From assembly GCF_001885585.1 (NCBI RefSeq), contig NZ_LSRP01000098.1:1-45662 (forward strand): a stretch of DNA of 45,662 nucleotides. The letters are read 5' to 3'. Position numbers and translations under genes: made by a program. The notes beneath the pieces are model-generated. The model was not told the DNA's origin. It did not search any database and saw only the letters and a program-made list of their open reading frames with translations. Source of the stretch: Pararhizobium antarcticum (lineage in GTDB: Bacteria; Pseudomonadota; Alphaproteobacteria; Rhizobiales; Rhizobiaceae). Positions 14,988-23,686 of this stretch are shown in pieces. Numbering within the stretch: position 1 is the first letter of the stretch; each line of letters opens with the position of its first letter.

Positions 14988-17900
14988 TTCGTTTCGCCCT
15001 TTTCGTGACTGTCGGGCATTGGAGCATCTATCGTGCAGACGGCGCCAGACGTTTTATAGACAACGTTCACCTTGCCGCCCAGTTCCGCCGCCAGCACCTT
15101 CTGGACGAGTACCGAGCCAAATCCCTTGCGTGTGGGCGGGATGACAGGCGGACCGCCGCTTTCCGACCACTTCAAGAAGAGCCGTCGATCCTTGCCATCA
15201 CCGACAAGTTGCCAGCGGATGTCGATCTGGCCATCCTCAGTTGCAAGCGCGCCGTATTTCGCGGCGTTTGTTGCCAGTTCGTGCAACGCCATTGCAATCG
15301 AGAGCGCGGCACTCGGCGTCAGCCACAGGTGTGGACCTTCGATCAGGAAGCGGTTCGTTCCTCCCGAAAGAGGTTCGACCGTATCCGTCACAATGTTCCG
15401 CAAATCCGCACCGCCCCAGTTTTCACGGGTCAGCACGTCGTGCGATTTACCAAGCGCGATCAGACGTGAGTTGAAAGTTGCGCGTGCTTCTTCCATAGAC
15501 GTGGCGTTTTTGAGCGTCTGCGACGCGATGGCCTGCACCGTCGCCATGACGTTCTTGATGCGGTGATTCAGCTCGCCAACCAGGATTTCCCGATGTTCAT
15601 CGAAACGCTTGCGCTCGGTGACGTCCTCGATGGAAATCAGGATCAGGTCGTCAAGGTTGCCTTCTTGCCGCAACTTGCATGCAGTGAGCAGCATCGATCG
15701 TCGCCCGGTGTGACTGAAATCCTGCTCGACCTCGAAATTGTGGATGTCTTCATCCGCCGAATGTACCTTGTCCAGAAGGGCCCGCAGCGGCGGGTCATTC
15801 CACTCGCCGCTTCCAAGCTCAAAGATAATCTGCCCTTTGGGTTCTTCGTCGAAAACAGCAAACAGTTCGCGGAAGGCCTTGTTGGCGCTCTGGACGCGCA
15901 AGTTGCTGTCCAGAACCAGCAAGGGATGCTGAACCGTCCGCACTATGGTTTCGGAATAGGCGCGGGCATCATTGATCGAATCGGCGGCGCGTTTGCGCTC
16001 GGTGATGTCGCTGAACGCGACGACGACGCCTGCAATCCGGTTGTCCTGCGTACGATAGGGAAGCACGCGGCGCACATACCAGCGGCCCGCATTGCTTCGG
16101 ACCTCTGCCTCGATCGGGGACAGCGTCTTCAGTACCTTTTCCACATCCTGCAACAGGTTCTCGTCGGCAAACTTCTGCGAAAAATGGGAAATTGGCCGGC
16201 CGATGTCCGCCCCGACAAAAGCGAAAAGTTCCCTTGTCGCGGGGGCAAACCACTTGATACGAGATTTTTCGTCAAGGAACAGCGTCGCCGTCTCCGACCC
16301 GGCCAGCAGATTGTTGAGGTCGTCGGTCTTGTGTTCCAGTTCGCCGATCTTGTGCTGGAGCTGGCTGTTGACGGTGTTCAGTTCCTCGTTGAACGACTGC
16401 AATTCCTCTTTCGAGGTCTCGAGTTCCTCGTTGGTGGATTGAAGCTCCTCGTTCATCGAGATTGCTTCCTCGTTCGACGCCTTCAGTTCCTCGTTGGTTG
16501 TCTCCTGATATTCTATGGTGTTTTGCAGTTCGGCTCGGGTCTCCCTCAGTTCCTCCTGAAGGGCACGTTCGCCAGACGATGCGTCGCCCGGATCCTCACG
16601 AGGGGGCGACGGGGTGGGATCGGACTGCGGCACGGCCGGCACGAAACTCACCAACAGGACGCCTCCCTGCGGTGACGCGGGCAGCGGCATGACTGTCATC
16701 GCGACGGATCGGGCGGTCTCGCTCTCGCGGATGCGGGCGTTGACCGTCACGCTTCTGTTCTCTTTCGACGCTTCGCGTATCGCAGCCCGCAATCTGGCCG
16801 CCAACCCGCCACGGACCATCGTCAACAGGTCCCTGGTCGGCTCGCCGGAAGGATTCTCAATATAATCCCTTGTAGCGCCGTGGAAATAGAGGACGCGGCC
16901 GCTCTGGTCGATCAGCACCGATGCCGGGGCATAGCACTCCAACAAAGCGCGACGGGCCACTTCGGCAGCCGAAGTGGGTGGCTCAAGGCGCGGGGACGAT
17001 GGGCTTTCGTTGGTGCGCGGTTCCGATCGGTCGCGCGACGGTGGATGCGCGATCAGGTCATGCCGGGTCGATCCCAACCGGCGAAAGAGGCGCCATTTCT
17101 TCGACACCGTTTCGAACAGATCCTCGTGCTTCCCGATCGTCTCTGCGTTGCCGAGAAACAGATGTCCGCCCTGTCGCAGCGCGAAATGACAAAGCGCGAT
17201 GATCCTCTGCTGCGCGTCCGGTTCCAGATAGATCAGGAAATTGCGGCACGATACGAGGTCCAGCCGCGAAAACGGCGGATCGCGCAACAGGTTGTGCGGC
17301 GCGAACACTACCATGTCGCGCAGCTCCTTGCTGACCTGATAAGAGCCGTCGACCTTTTCGAAGAAGCGCGTCAGACGCGACCCCGGAAGGCCGGCCATGG
17401 CGGCGGCCGGGTAAATGCCTTCGCGCGCCTTGCGCAAATTGATCTCTTGGGCATCGGTCGCGAACACTTTCAGATCAAAGTGTTTTCCCGCTGCCTCGGC
17501 ATGCTCGGTCACCAGCATGCCAAGGGAATAGGCTTCCTCGCCCGTGGAGCAGGCCGTCGTCCAGACCCGGATTGTTGCGCCCGTCACGCGCTCCGCGACC
17601 ATTGGCGCGATCACCCGTTCGGCCAGTGTCTTCCACGCGTCGGCATCGCGGAAAAAGCCGGTGACGCTGATCAGCAGGTCGCCGGCAAGCGCGGCAACTT
17701 CATCCGAGCTGGTGCGCAGCTCGTCGATATAATCATCCATTGTTTCGATGTTCCTCAGACCGAGACGACGGTGAACGCGCCGCTTCAGCGTCGATTGTTT
17801 GTAGCCGCGAAAATCGTGCCCGCCCCGAGCACGCAAGAGTTCCAGAAGTTGGCCGAGCGTCGCCTGACCGTCCGGAGACTTGGCCTCGATTTCGCCGGAC

Positions 17901-18622
17901 CCTGTGACGTAGCCATGGCGCCTGAAGGCCATCAGGGTTTTGGGCATCTTTTCGATGGCAAGCACGTGATCGGCCATGTCCGCCGAAATCGCGCTTCTCG
18001 GCATGCCGTCAAATTTTGCGGACTCGGGCGACTGCACCAGGCTCATGCCGCCTTCCGCCCTGATATCCCTCAGCCCCTCGGTACCGTTGCGCCCCGTACC
18101 GGACAGCACGATGGCGATCGCCCGCTCGTGCTGATCCGCAGCGAGCGACGAGAACAGCACATCGACGGGGTGACGCTGGCCGCGCGGGTCCGTCGGCTTG
18201 GACACGCGCAGCCCGCCGTCACTGACCTTCAGATCGGTGTCGGGCGCAATCACATAGACATGGTTCGCCGCCAGCCGCATGCCGTCCTTGACCTGAACGA
18301 CGGGCATCGTCGTGTGGGTGCTCAGGATATGGGCCAGTTCGCTTTCGCGCTTCGGATCGAGATGCAGCACAATAACGAATGCACAGCCGCTGTCAGTCGG
18401 CATCACGTCGAAGAAGAGGCTCAGCGCCTCGATGCCGCCCGCCGACGCACCGATGCCGACAACCGGAACTTCGCGCGTGGCACCGTCGGTCGAGGTCAGG
18501 GGCCGCTCATTCCCACCCGGCCGGATGGCAGCGTCGCTGCCGCTCGCATTTGTGTTCCGGGTCGGCTTCGCCGTTGATTTGCGCCCGGAGCGATTGCCTC
18601 TTCCTTGCGGTTCATCCGCCAT
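14984..18622 (-). CDS. CheB-CheR-PAS-HWE histidine kinase fusion
   Basis: About 1212 aa (1221 if the ATG at 18649 is used; numbers here follow that form). Order: low-complexity start; CheB domain about 60-245; CheR methyltransferase about 265-520 (RRLGLRNIE, TACSTGEEAYSLGML SAM pocket, SCRNFLIYL); PAS-like unit near 560-650; a long coiled coil about 690-775 built of NEEL/TNEELE heptads; two PAS domains about 775-1010; HWE kinase core with phospho-His1029 in ELNHRIKN, the HELATNAAKYGAL box and WSE. Notable: the CheB triad has Ser69 and His96, but the Asp position is Asn188 (GTGRNGT). The protein has no membrane segment. It is coupled to the receiver gene. It likely links protein methylation to a phosphorelay. 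Confidence 0.92.
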   Translation of the reverse strand: MADEPQGRGNRSGRKSTAKPTRNTNASGSDAAIRPGGNERPLTSTDGATREVPVVGIGASAGGIEALSLFFDVMPTDSGCAFVIVLHLDPKRESELAHILSTHTTMPVVQVKDGMRLAANHVYVIAPDTDLKVSDGGLRVSKPTDPRGQRHPVDVLFSSLAADQHERAIAIVLSGTGRNGTEGLRDIRAEGGMSLVQSPESAKFDGMPRSAISADMADHVLAIEKMPKTLMAFRRHGYVTGSGEIEAKSPDGQATLGQLLELLRARGGHDFRGYKQSTLKRRVHRRLGLRNIETMDDYIDELRTSSDEVAALAGDLLISVTGFFRDADAWKTLAERVIAPMVAERVTGATIRVWTTACSTGEEAYSLGMLVTEHAEAAGKHFDLKVFATDAQEINLRKAREGIYPAAAMAGLPGSRLTRFFEKVDGSYQVSKELRDMVVFAPHNLLRDPPFSRLDLVSCRNFLIYLEPDAQQRIIALCHFALRQGGHLFLGNAETIGKHEDLFETVSKKWRLFRRLGSTRHDLIAHPPSRDRSEPRTNESPSSPRLEPPTSAAEVARRALLECYAPASVLIDQSGRVLYFHGATRDYIENPSGEPTRDLLTMVRGGLAARLRAAIREASKENRSVTVNARIRESETARSVAMTVMPLPASPQGGVLLVSFVPAVPQSDPTPSPPREDPGDASSGERALQEELRETRAELQNTIEYQETTNEELKASNEEAISMNEELQSTNEELETSKEELQSFNEELNTVNSQLQHKIGELEHKTDDLNNLLAGSETATLFLDEKSRIKWFAPATRELFAFVGADIGRPISHFSQKFADENLLQDVEKVLKTLSPIEAEVRSNAGRWYVRRVLPYRTQDNRIAGVVVAFSDITERKRAADSINDARAYSETIVRTVQHPLLVLDSNLRVQSANKAFRELFAVFDEEPKGQIIFELGSGEWNDPPLRALLDKVHSADEDIHNFEVEQDFSHTGRRSMLLTACKLRQEGNLDDLILISIEDVTERKRFDEHREILVGELNHRIKNVMATVQAIASQTLKNATSMEEARATFNSRLIALGKSHDVLTRENWGGADLRNIVTDTVEPLSGGTNRFLIEGPHLWLTPSAALSIAMALHELATNAAKYGALATEDGQIDIRWQLVGDGKDRRLFLKWSESGGPPVIPPTRKGFGSVLVQKVLAAELGGKVNVVYKTSGAVCTIDAPMPDSHEKGETN

Positions 18623-18745
18623 ACTCACGCACAACCTTCGAGCTTGCATCGGATCTCAAGGAAAGGTCCTTCCACAACTTCCGACACCGCCTAGCCGCAA
18701 TGCACGAAAGGCTCCATGGCGAAACTTTACGCAGTTTCTCCCTAA

Positions 18746-19321
18746 ATGACAACCAAACTGAATAGTTTTCGCGGGTGCAGAAGGTCCGCGGGGCGATCAA
18801 CCCTGTCAGACCGGTTGAACCGGGCCGACATTCCGAACGAAATCGTCCTTCCGCTACACGGCGATGATTTCAACGATGACCTGATGCGCGGAGCGTGCGC
18901 CGAGGATTATCGCGACGGGCGAGACCTGACCGCCTCAAGTGAGCCTGCCGGGGCAGAAACTCTCCCCGCCGTCGACGACGACATTGCAGGTCTTGTCATG
19001 GCCGCCGAGGCGCTGACCAACCCGCCCGACATTTCTTCCCTCGGCCAACTGCTCGGCCGCATTGCGCTGGCGCGGCTGGACCCGCTGCCTGCGCGCCAGA
19101 TCCTCACAAGGATCAAGGCTGCGACCGGCATTCCGATGGCGATCCTGGAAAAGCAGCTGACGGAACTCGGTCGCCGCGTGAACGCCAGCGGCGATCCGAA
19201 CGCACGCATTTCCAAACCAGCATGGTTCAACCGCCTGCGTCAGGACATGGCGGGAACACCCGAACGCAACGAGGGCGGTGTCAGAGGAACTTATCTTGAG
19301 GCTGGCGTGGCCGTGGCGTAG
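18746..19321 (+). pseudogene. Truncated VapE/primase-like fragment
   Basis: An open frame of 191 codons with an atypical N-terminal third. The segment about 100-175 (LGRIALARLDPLPARQ, ATGIPMAILEKQLTEL, PAWFNRLRQDMAGTPERNE) resembles the linker before the ATPase of phage or island VapE-type proteins, where the text normally continues NEANV and then several hundred residues. Here the similarity stops at ERNEGG and the frame ends soon after, ten bases before an IS6 transposase relic. I take it as the 5' part of a mobile-element replication gene broken by that insertion. The family call is from memory and moderate. Confidence 0.45.
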
Positions 19322-19330
19322 CTTTCCAAA

Positions 19331-19594
19331 TTGACAAAACCCAGCCCCTTCCGTTATTTCAAAACGTCGCCTGAGATCATCCGGCTCTCCGTGATGATGT
19401 ACATCCGGTTCCAACTTTCGCTTCGGAACGTGGAGGACCTGTTACACGAACGGGGGATCGACATCTGCCACGAGACGGTGCGGTTCTGGTGGCACCGGTT
19501 CGGGCCAATGTTTGCGGCAGAGATCCGAAAGCGGATGATAGCCGGGATGCGGGTCGGGCCGTTGGCTGGTTGTGGATCCCGATGGCGATCATAG
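19331..19594 (+). pseudogene. IS6-family transposase relic
   Basis: The first about 65 residues are unmistakably IS6/IS26-like: FKTSPEIIRLSVMMYIRF, SLRNVEDLLHERGIDICHETVRFWW and FGPMFAAEIRK, i.e. the N-terminal helix-turn-helix. After that the frame becomes unrelated and stops at 19594. The DDE catalytic domain (about 160 residues) is missing. The reading frame opens with TTG. No terminal inverted repeat pair could be found, so the element is dead and cannot move by itself. Confidence 0.85.
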
Positions 19595-19684
19595 GCAAAT
19601 GGACCCTGTTTGGATATCAGTCGCGCTTGCACCAGATGGGATTCGAAGTTTCAGGCGTTACAATAAATACAATGCCTTACGGCC

Positions 19685-19724
19685 CAGAGAAGGTTCGACG
19701 GCAGTCGCGTTCCCTCCGCCATTT
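19685..19724 (+). repeat. 40-bp direct repeat, right copy (possible island boundary)
   Basis: Partner of 11250-11289 (37/40 identity, same orientation). Beyond it lies a normal-looking single gene with its own promoter, so this copy marks the right edge of the mosaic. Whether it is an attachment site or a deletion scar of a dispersed repeat is not settled by the sequence. Confidence 0.6.
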
Positions 19725-19884
19725 CACCCAAATACCACCCACATCTCGGCTTCATGGCGATTTACCGATCGCGGGCATCGAAAAGCGTTACGCGCCTATC
19801 CGTCCCAGCAGTCCGCGCCTGCTCTCTGCTTCGCCAGAAGCGGCCGTCTCCCAACGCTTGCGACCATCGCCGTGCCCTGTGTGC

Positions 19885-19909
19885 GGAACTTTACGCACCC
19901 CTGTGAGTT
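19885..19909 (+). promoter_or_regulatory. Candidate EcfG (general stress sigma) promoter
   Basis: GGAAC at 19885-19889 followed after 17 bases by GTT at 19907-19909, matching the alphaproteobacterial general-stress pattern GGAAC-N16/17-CGTT except for the first base of the -10. It lies 31 bases before the ATG of the downstream small membrane protein, a sensible promoter distance. Confidence 0.5.
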
Positions 19910-19939
19910 GTTGTTCTGAAGCATTCAAGGAGCAGCACC

Positions 19940-20317
19940 ATGGCGACCTATACCGACGAACGTGGCGATACCGTGCGAACGGAGGAGACCAACCGCAAGG
20001 TGGAGGCGACCGCTGTTGAGGCGCGTCAGGGGCGGCTTGGGCGTCCCGTGCTCTATGTTCTGGTCGGTGGCCTGTTTCTGGCGATGATTGCCTGGGGTGC
20101 CGCCGAATTTTTTGGAGAGGCCGTTGACAATGATGCGGCGACCGAAGTGACGCAACCAACAACAGGCACAAGCACGCCGGCCACGCCGGACAACCAGCCA
20201 GTGGTCGACAACACTCAGCCCGCAGGCGAAAGCCAGCAGACGGCCCCGGTGGATCGCGATCCGACACCGGAAACGGGCACAGGCGGGCAGGGCGCCGCGC
20301 CATCCGCCACGCCCTAA
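19940..20317 (+). CDS. Small single-pass membrane protein, probably stress-induced
   Basis: A 125-aa protein of unknown function. A charged N-terminus (1-34), one transmembrane helix at about 36-58 (PVLYVLVGGLFLAMIAWGAA), and a long acidic, Thr/Pro/Gln-rich C-terminal tail (about 65-125) probably in the periplasm. The start is certain: AAGGAG eight bases upstream. The candidate EcfG promoter places it in the general stress response. Low-complexity tails of this type are common in rhizobial stress proteins without known function. Confidence 0.75.
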   Translation: MATYTDERGDTVRTEETNRKVEATAVEARQGRLGRPVLYVLVGGLFLAMIAWGAAEFFGEAVDNDAATEVTQPTTGTSTPATPDNQPVVDNTQPAGESQQTAPVDRDPTPETGTGGQGAAPSATP

Positions 20318-21568
20318 GGTATCTATGATGCCCTATAAGAGCATTCAGCAGCGGCCCGGCGGCCATTGCCAGCCTAAGTGTCAACGATCCGTCGCCGCTG
20401 CTCGCTGCTGTCAATTGCCAATAGAATGCACGTAAGGAGGACGGCATGGCCGGAGGCCAGCCGTCCTTCGGCGTGATGACAGCCCCTCAAATACTTATGT
20501 GACGTTGTCGCCAGCAGAAATACTGGGGTCCCGTCCTGAAGCGGCCGATGCCCCGTGGCGTGCAGGCCGATGGTGGCGCTTGGCGTGAGCGACATCGCTG
20601 GACAGAGCCGGTGCGCAGCGCCCAGCTGGTCAAACCTCTATCGGTCCTTCACATTTTTCAATCGATTGGCGCTTTCCGCTGCATCCTGTTGCCTCGCACC
20701 GAGGGCTGGCCATGCGGGGGAGCGGCCCGTCTCAGCCTGGGCTGATAGAGCTGATCGTGCCGTTGCGCAGACAAGAAGCAACCCTGCACACGTCGCCACC
20801 GAGGCGCATCCTGCAGCAGGGGGGCCTCGTGGCAGCGGGGATGAACCGATCTGCAATCCTAAATTCGACGAAATGCAGAATGCGATGATCGAGGCGGTAA
20901 GCGGATGTCGCTCCCCGTGATGAAGACGCACGACATAACGACACCGGTGACGATCTCGCGTGGCCGCTGGATGATGCGGTGCTGCCCAGCCATCGAAAGA
21001 ATACAGGGCCGGCGCGCAATTGCGCATCAACCGAGGCGATCGCAGATCTCGTGCCGGAGGGAGGCGATGATCCACTTCGGCACAGGCCGTTGAAGCTGCG
21101 TGATTCCATGGCGGTGATTCTGCAATCGATCGGCAACGGCATTGCGTGATTCTGCTGGCCGGCTTGGAACTCAGGCAATGGCCAAAATGCTGCAGTGCAT
21201 TTTCCTCCCCGCGAATCCCCTGCAGAAGCCCGGTATTGCCGTGGTTTTGCCATGTTATGGCGCGGTCGTGGCAATGCCAGCTTTTGCTAAGATGCCGGGA
21301 ATAAAGGCTTTTCTTAAGGACTTGTTAAGAACTGGAGGCCCCGCAAGGCGATTTTGTGTCGTTTCAGCAACAGCCCCTGGGGAAGGTCTGCCGAAACCGG
21401 ACCAACTCGCAAGTTGGTGATTGCGCCACGGGGCTGGTCTTGTATTTTCAAATCCAGAAGCAAGGGCGGTTGATCGTCCGACTTCTTAAGTGTTGGGGAT
21501 GGGGCAGGGAATGCTGTCCTTCAGCAAAATACCCAGACCCGTTTGAAACTTTTGACTGGAGGTCAGAA
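20318..21568. other. 1.25-kb stretch without convincing genes
   Basis: Several open frames overlap on both strands, but none has a good start, a recognisable domain or sustained coding character, and in-frame stops cut every candidate. It probably holds decayed gene remains and, in its last 200 bases, the porin promoter and 5' leader. A stable hairpin lies at 20438-20467. A possible 18-codon frame from 20446 has a strong AAGGAGG site but coincides with the hairpin. Confidence 0.45.
20438..20467 (+). other. Stable hairpin with two-part stem
   Basis: AGGACGGC (20438-20445) pairs with GCCGTCCT (20460-20467), and inside them GGCC pairs with GGCC around a 3-base loop. There is no T run after it on either strand, so it is not a standard intrinsic terminator. 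It lies 120 bases after the small membrane protein gene and could be an RNA 3'-end or processing element. Confidence 0.4.
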
Positions 21569-22540
21569 ATGAACATTAAGAGCCTTCTTCTCGGCTCCGC
21601 TGCAGCTCTCGCAGCAGTATCCGGCGCAAACGCAGCTGACGCAATCGTAGCTGCTGAGCCGGAACCAATGGAATACGTTCGCGTTTGCGACGCTTTCGGC
21701 ACTGGCTACTTCTACATCCCGGGCACGGAAACCTGCCTGAAGATCGGCGGCTACGTTCGTACGCAGATCAACTACGATGAAGACCTGACAGTAAACGGCG
21801 CTGACTGGGATGCACGTACACGTGGTTACCTGACGTTCGCTGCCAAGAACGATACCGAATACGGCACGCTCTCGGGCTATATCAACCTTCAGGCTGACGA
21901 CACCAATGACACCTTCCTTGATGGTGCTTGGATCAACATCGCTGGCTTCGACGTTGGTTACTTCTACAACTGGTGGGACGACATGGGTCTCTCGGGCGAG
22001 ACTGACGTTTCGGCCGGTAACCTGTCCAACGCGATCCGTTACACCTACGATGGTGGCACGTTCAAGGTTGGTGTTGCAGCTGAAGAGCTGGCCGGTAACG
22101 GCACAAACGACGACGTCGGTGTATCCGGCTACGTTGCTGGCAGCATCGGTGGCGTAACTGCTGACCTGGTTGCTTCCTACGACTTCGACGTTGAACAGTT
22201 CGCTGTTAAGGGTCGTCTCGTTGCTGAAATCGGCCCGGGCGCTCTCGGCATCCTCGGCGTTTACGCCGATGGCGCAAACTTCTTCTGGGACGTTTCGGAG
22301 TGGTCGGTTGCTGCTGAATACAAGATTCAGGCAACAGAGAAGTTCTTCATCACCCCGGCTGCACAGTACTTCGGTGACTTCGCATTCGTTGACGGCAACG
22401 ATGCTTGGAAGGTTGGCGTAACTGCCGGCTACCAGATCACAGAAGGCCTGCGTACGCTCGCCACCGTTAACTATCTCGACGTTGATAACGTTGCTGATGG
22501 CGAATGGACCGGCTTCGTCCGTCTGCAGCGCGACTTCTAA
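21569..22540 (+). CDS. Rhizobial outer-membrane porin (Omp2b/RopA family)
   Basis: A 323-aa porin forming a 16-stranded outer-membrane channel for small solutes. Signal peptide at 1-22 (LLLGSAAALAAVSGANA-AD). The family signature follows: a Cys pair around a short loop (VRVCDAFGTGYFYIPGTETC) leading into LKIGGYVRTQI. Alternating beta strands and acidic loops fill the rest, and the chain ends in Phe (RLQRDF), the outer-membrane assembly signal. GGAGG lies six bases before ATG 21569; upstream open frame is not coding. Codon use is markedly different from its neighbours (many GTT and GCT), as in highly expressed genes. A terminator follows directly. Confidence 0.95.
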   Translation: MNIKSLLLGSAAALAAVSGANAADAIVAAEPEPMEYVRVCDAFGTGYFYIPGTETCLKIGGYVRTQINYDEDLTVNGADWDARTRGYLTFAAKNDTEYGTLSGYINLQADDTNDTFLDGAWINIAGFDVGYFYNWWDDMGLSGETDVSAGNLSNAIRYTYDGGTFKVGVAAEELAGNGTNDDVGVSGYVAGSIGGVTADLVASYDFDVEQFAVKGRLVAEIGPGALGILGVYADGANFFWDVSEWSVAAEYKIQATEKFFITPAAQYFGDFAFVDGNDAWKVGVTAGYQITEGLRTLATVNYLDVDNVADGEWTGFVRLQRDF

Positions 22541-22565
22541 TCTGATCTGACATCTGTCAGTGAAG

Positions 22566-22595
22566 GAAAGCCCGGCTTTTGAGCCGGGCTTTTTC
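22566..22595 (+). terminator. Intrinsic terminator of the porin gene
   Basis: AAAGCCCGGC (22567-22576) and GCCGGGCTTT (22583-22592) form a GC-rich hairpin with a 6-base loop, followed by five T residues. It begins 26 bases after the porin stop codon. Confidence 0.92.
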
Positions 22596-22688
22596 CGTTT
22601 GGCTGACTGCTTGCGAAAATCATGCTGGTTGATGGTTTGCCGGCTGGGGAACTGGCGAAACGCGGATGTGTAATCAAGCCTAAAGACC

Positions 22689-23591
22689 TTATTTTATTGT
22701 CGCGATGAAGCGTGCAATCTGGTCGCAAAGCGGTTGCAGATGCAGGATCGGTGCGTGACCCTGGCCAGGCGCCGTCACGCCGGTCATCGTGGGGTGTCGC
22801 CGCTGCATCTCTTCGAATGTCGCGCGGGACAGGATATTGGAGTGCTCGCCGCGGATCACCATCGCCGGTATTGTTTTCAGCCCGTCGAACAACGCCCAGA
22901 GATCCGGGACAGGATTGTTTTCATCCAGCGCATTCAGCGGCTCGACCAGGGCTGGATCGAAATCAGGCACGAACTGACCGTCTCTTTCCCGATACAACGC
23001 CTTGGCCATGTCCAACCAGTCCGCATCGGTGAGGGCCGGGAACGCTGCCGCGTGCACAGTCTTCAGCCGCTCCGATGCCGCCGCAAAGGACGGCAGGGCC
23101 GGCGCCGCAGCCAGATATGTCCGGATATGAAGCAATCCCTCCATCTCCACAACGGGACCGATATCGTTGAGAATGACGGCCGCCAGAATATACGGCTTCA
23201 TCGCCGACAGGAGATGCAGGATGAGCCCGCCGCGCGACGTCCCGATGAAGATCGCCCGTTCTATTTCGAGGGTGGCGCAGACGGCGAGCACGTCGCCGGC
23301 TTCGATCGGCAACTGGTAGCGGCTCTTGTCACTGTCCCAGTCTGACTGGCCCCGGCCGCGATAATCGAGACAGATCACCCTGCGGGGCGGGTGCTCCGGT
23401 GTGTCATCCGACGAAAGCGCCAAGGCCAGACTGTGAAAATCCCGACTGTTGCGGCTCAGGCCGGGCAGGCAAAACACTGGCAAAAGGTCGCTGGTGCGCG
23501 ATAGCTCTTTGCCATATTCGCGCATGTAGAGCGTCAATCCGTCCGCACTCTGGATATAATGTTCGGTAAAGCCCGTCTCGTCGTTCCGCAT
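22689..23591 (-). CDS. Alpha/beta hydrolase
   Basis: A 300-aa soluble esterase/lipase-like enzyme. The oxyanion region is FCLPGLSRNS (about 40-49), the nucleophile elbow is GTSRGG (Ser119), and the catalytic His is in GQGHAP near the C-terminus; the acidic residue is probably in the VIRGEHSN region or a nearby Asp. A cap domain lies about 145-225. Substrate is unknown; relatives are annotated from haloalkane or ester hydrolases to proline iminopeptidase-like proteins. The start at 23591 follows AAGGGAG by six bases. It lies 95 bases downstream of slt on the same strand and may share its transcript. Confidence 0.88.
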   Translation of the reverse strand: MRNDETGFTEHYIQSADGLTLYMREYGKELSRTSDLLPVFCLPGLSRNSRDFHSLALALSSDDTPEHPPRRVICLDYRGRGQSDWDSDKSRYQLPIEAGDVLAVCATLEIERAIFIGTSRGGLILHLLSAMKPYILAAVILNDIGPVVEMEGLLHIRTYLAAAPALPSFAAASERLKTVHAAAFPALTDADWLDMAKALYRERDGQFVPDFDPALVEPLNALDENNPVPDLWALFDGLKTIPAMVIRGEHSNILSRATFEEMQRRHPTMTGVTAPGQGHAPILHLQPLCDQIARFIATIK

Positions 23592-23686
23592 CCATCGCTC
23601 CCTTGTCTTCCCGGACGAGCATAGCGATTTCATCGGCAAGCGCGATGATTTTGCAGCGGGGCAGGTGGCTTGATGCCGATCAAGCC

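Noticed and set aside
16880..18577. 565-codon open frame on the plus strand
   Set aside because: It is antisense to the CheB-CheR domains of the kinase, is rich in His/Arg/Gln as expected of GC-rich shadow frames, and shows no domain.
20446..20502. 18-codon peptide with a strong ribosome site
   Set aside because: The site and start lie in the stem of a stable hairpin and the peptide has no recognisable feature; mentioned as a possibility only.
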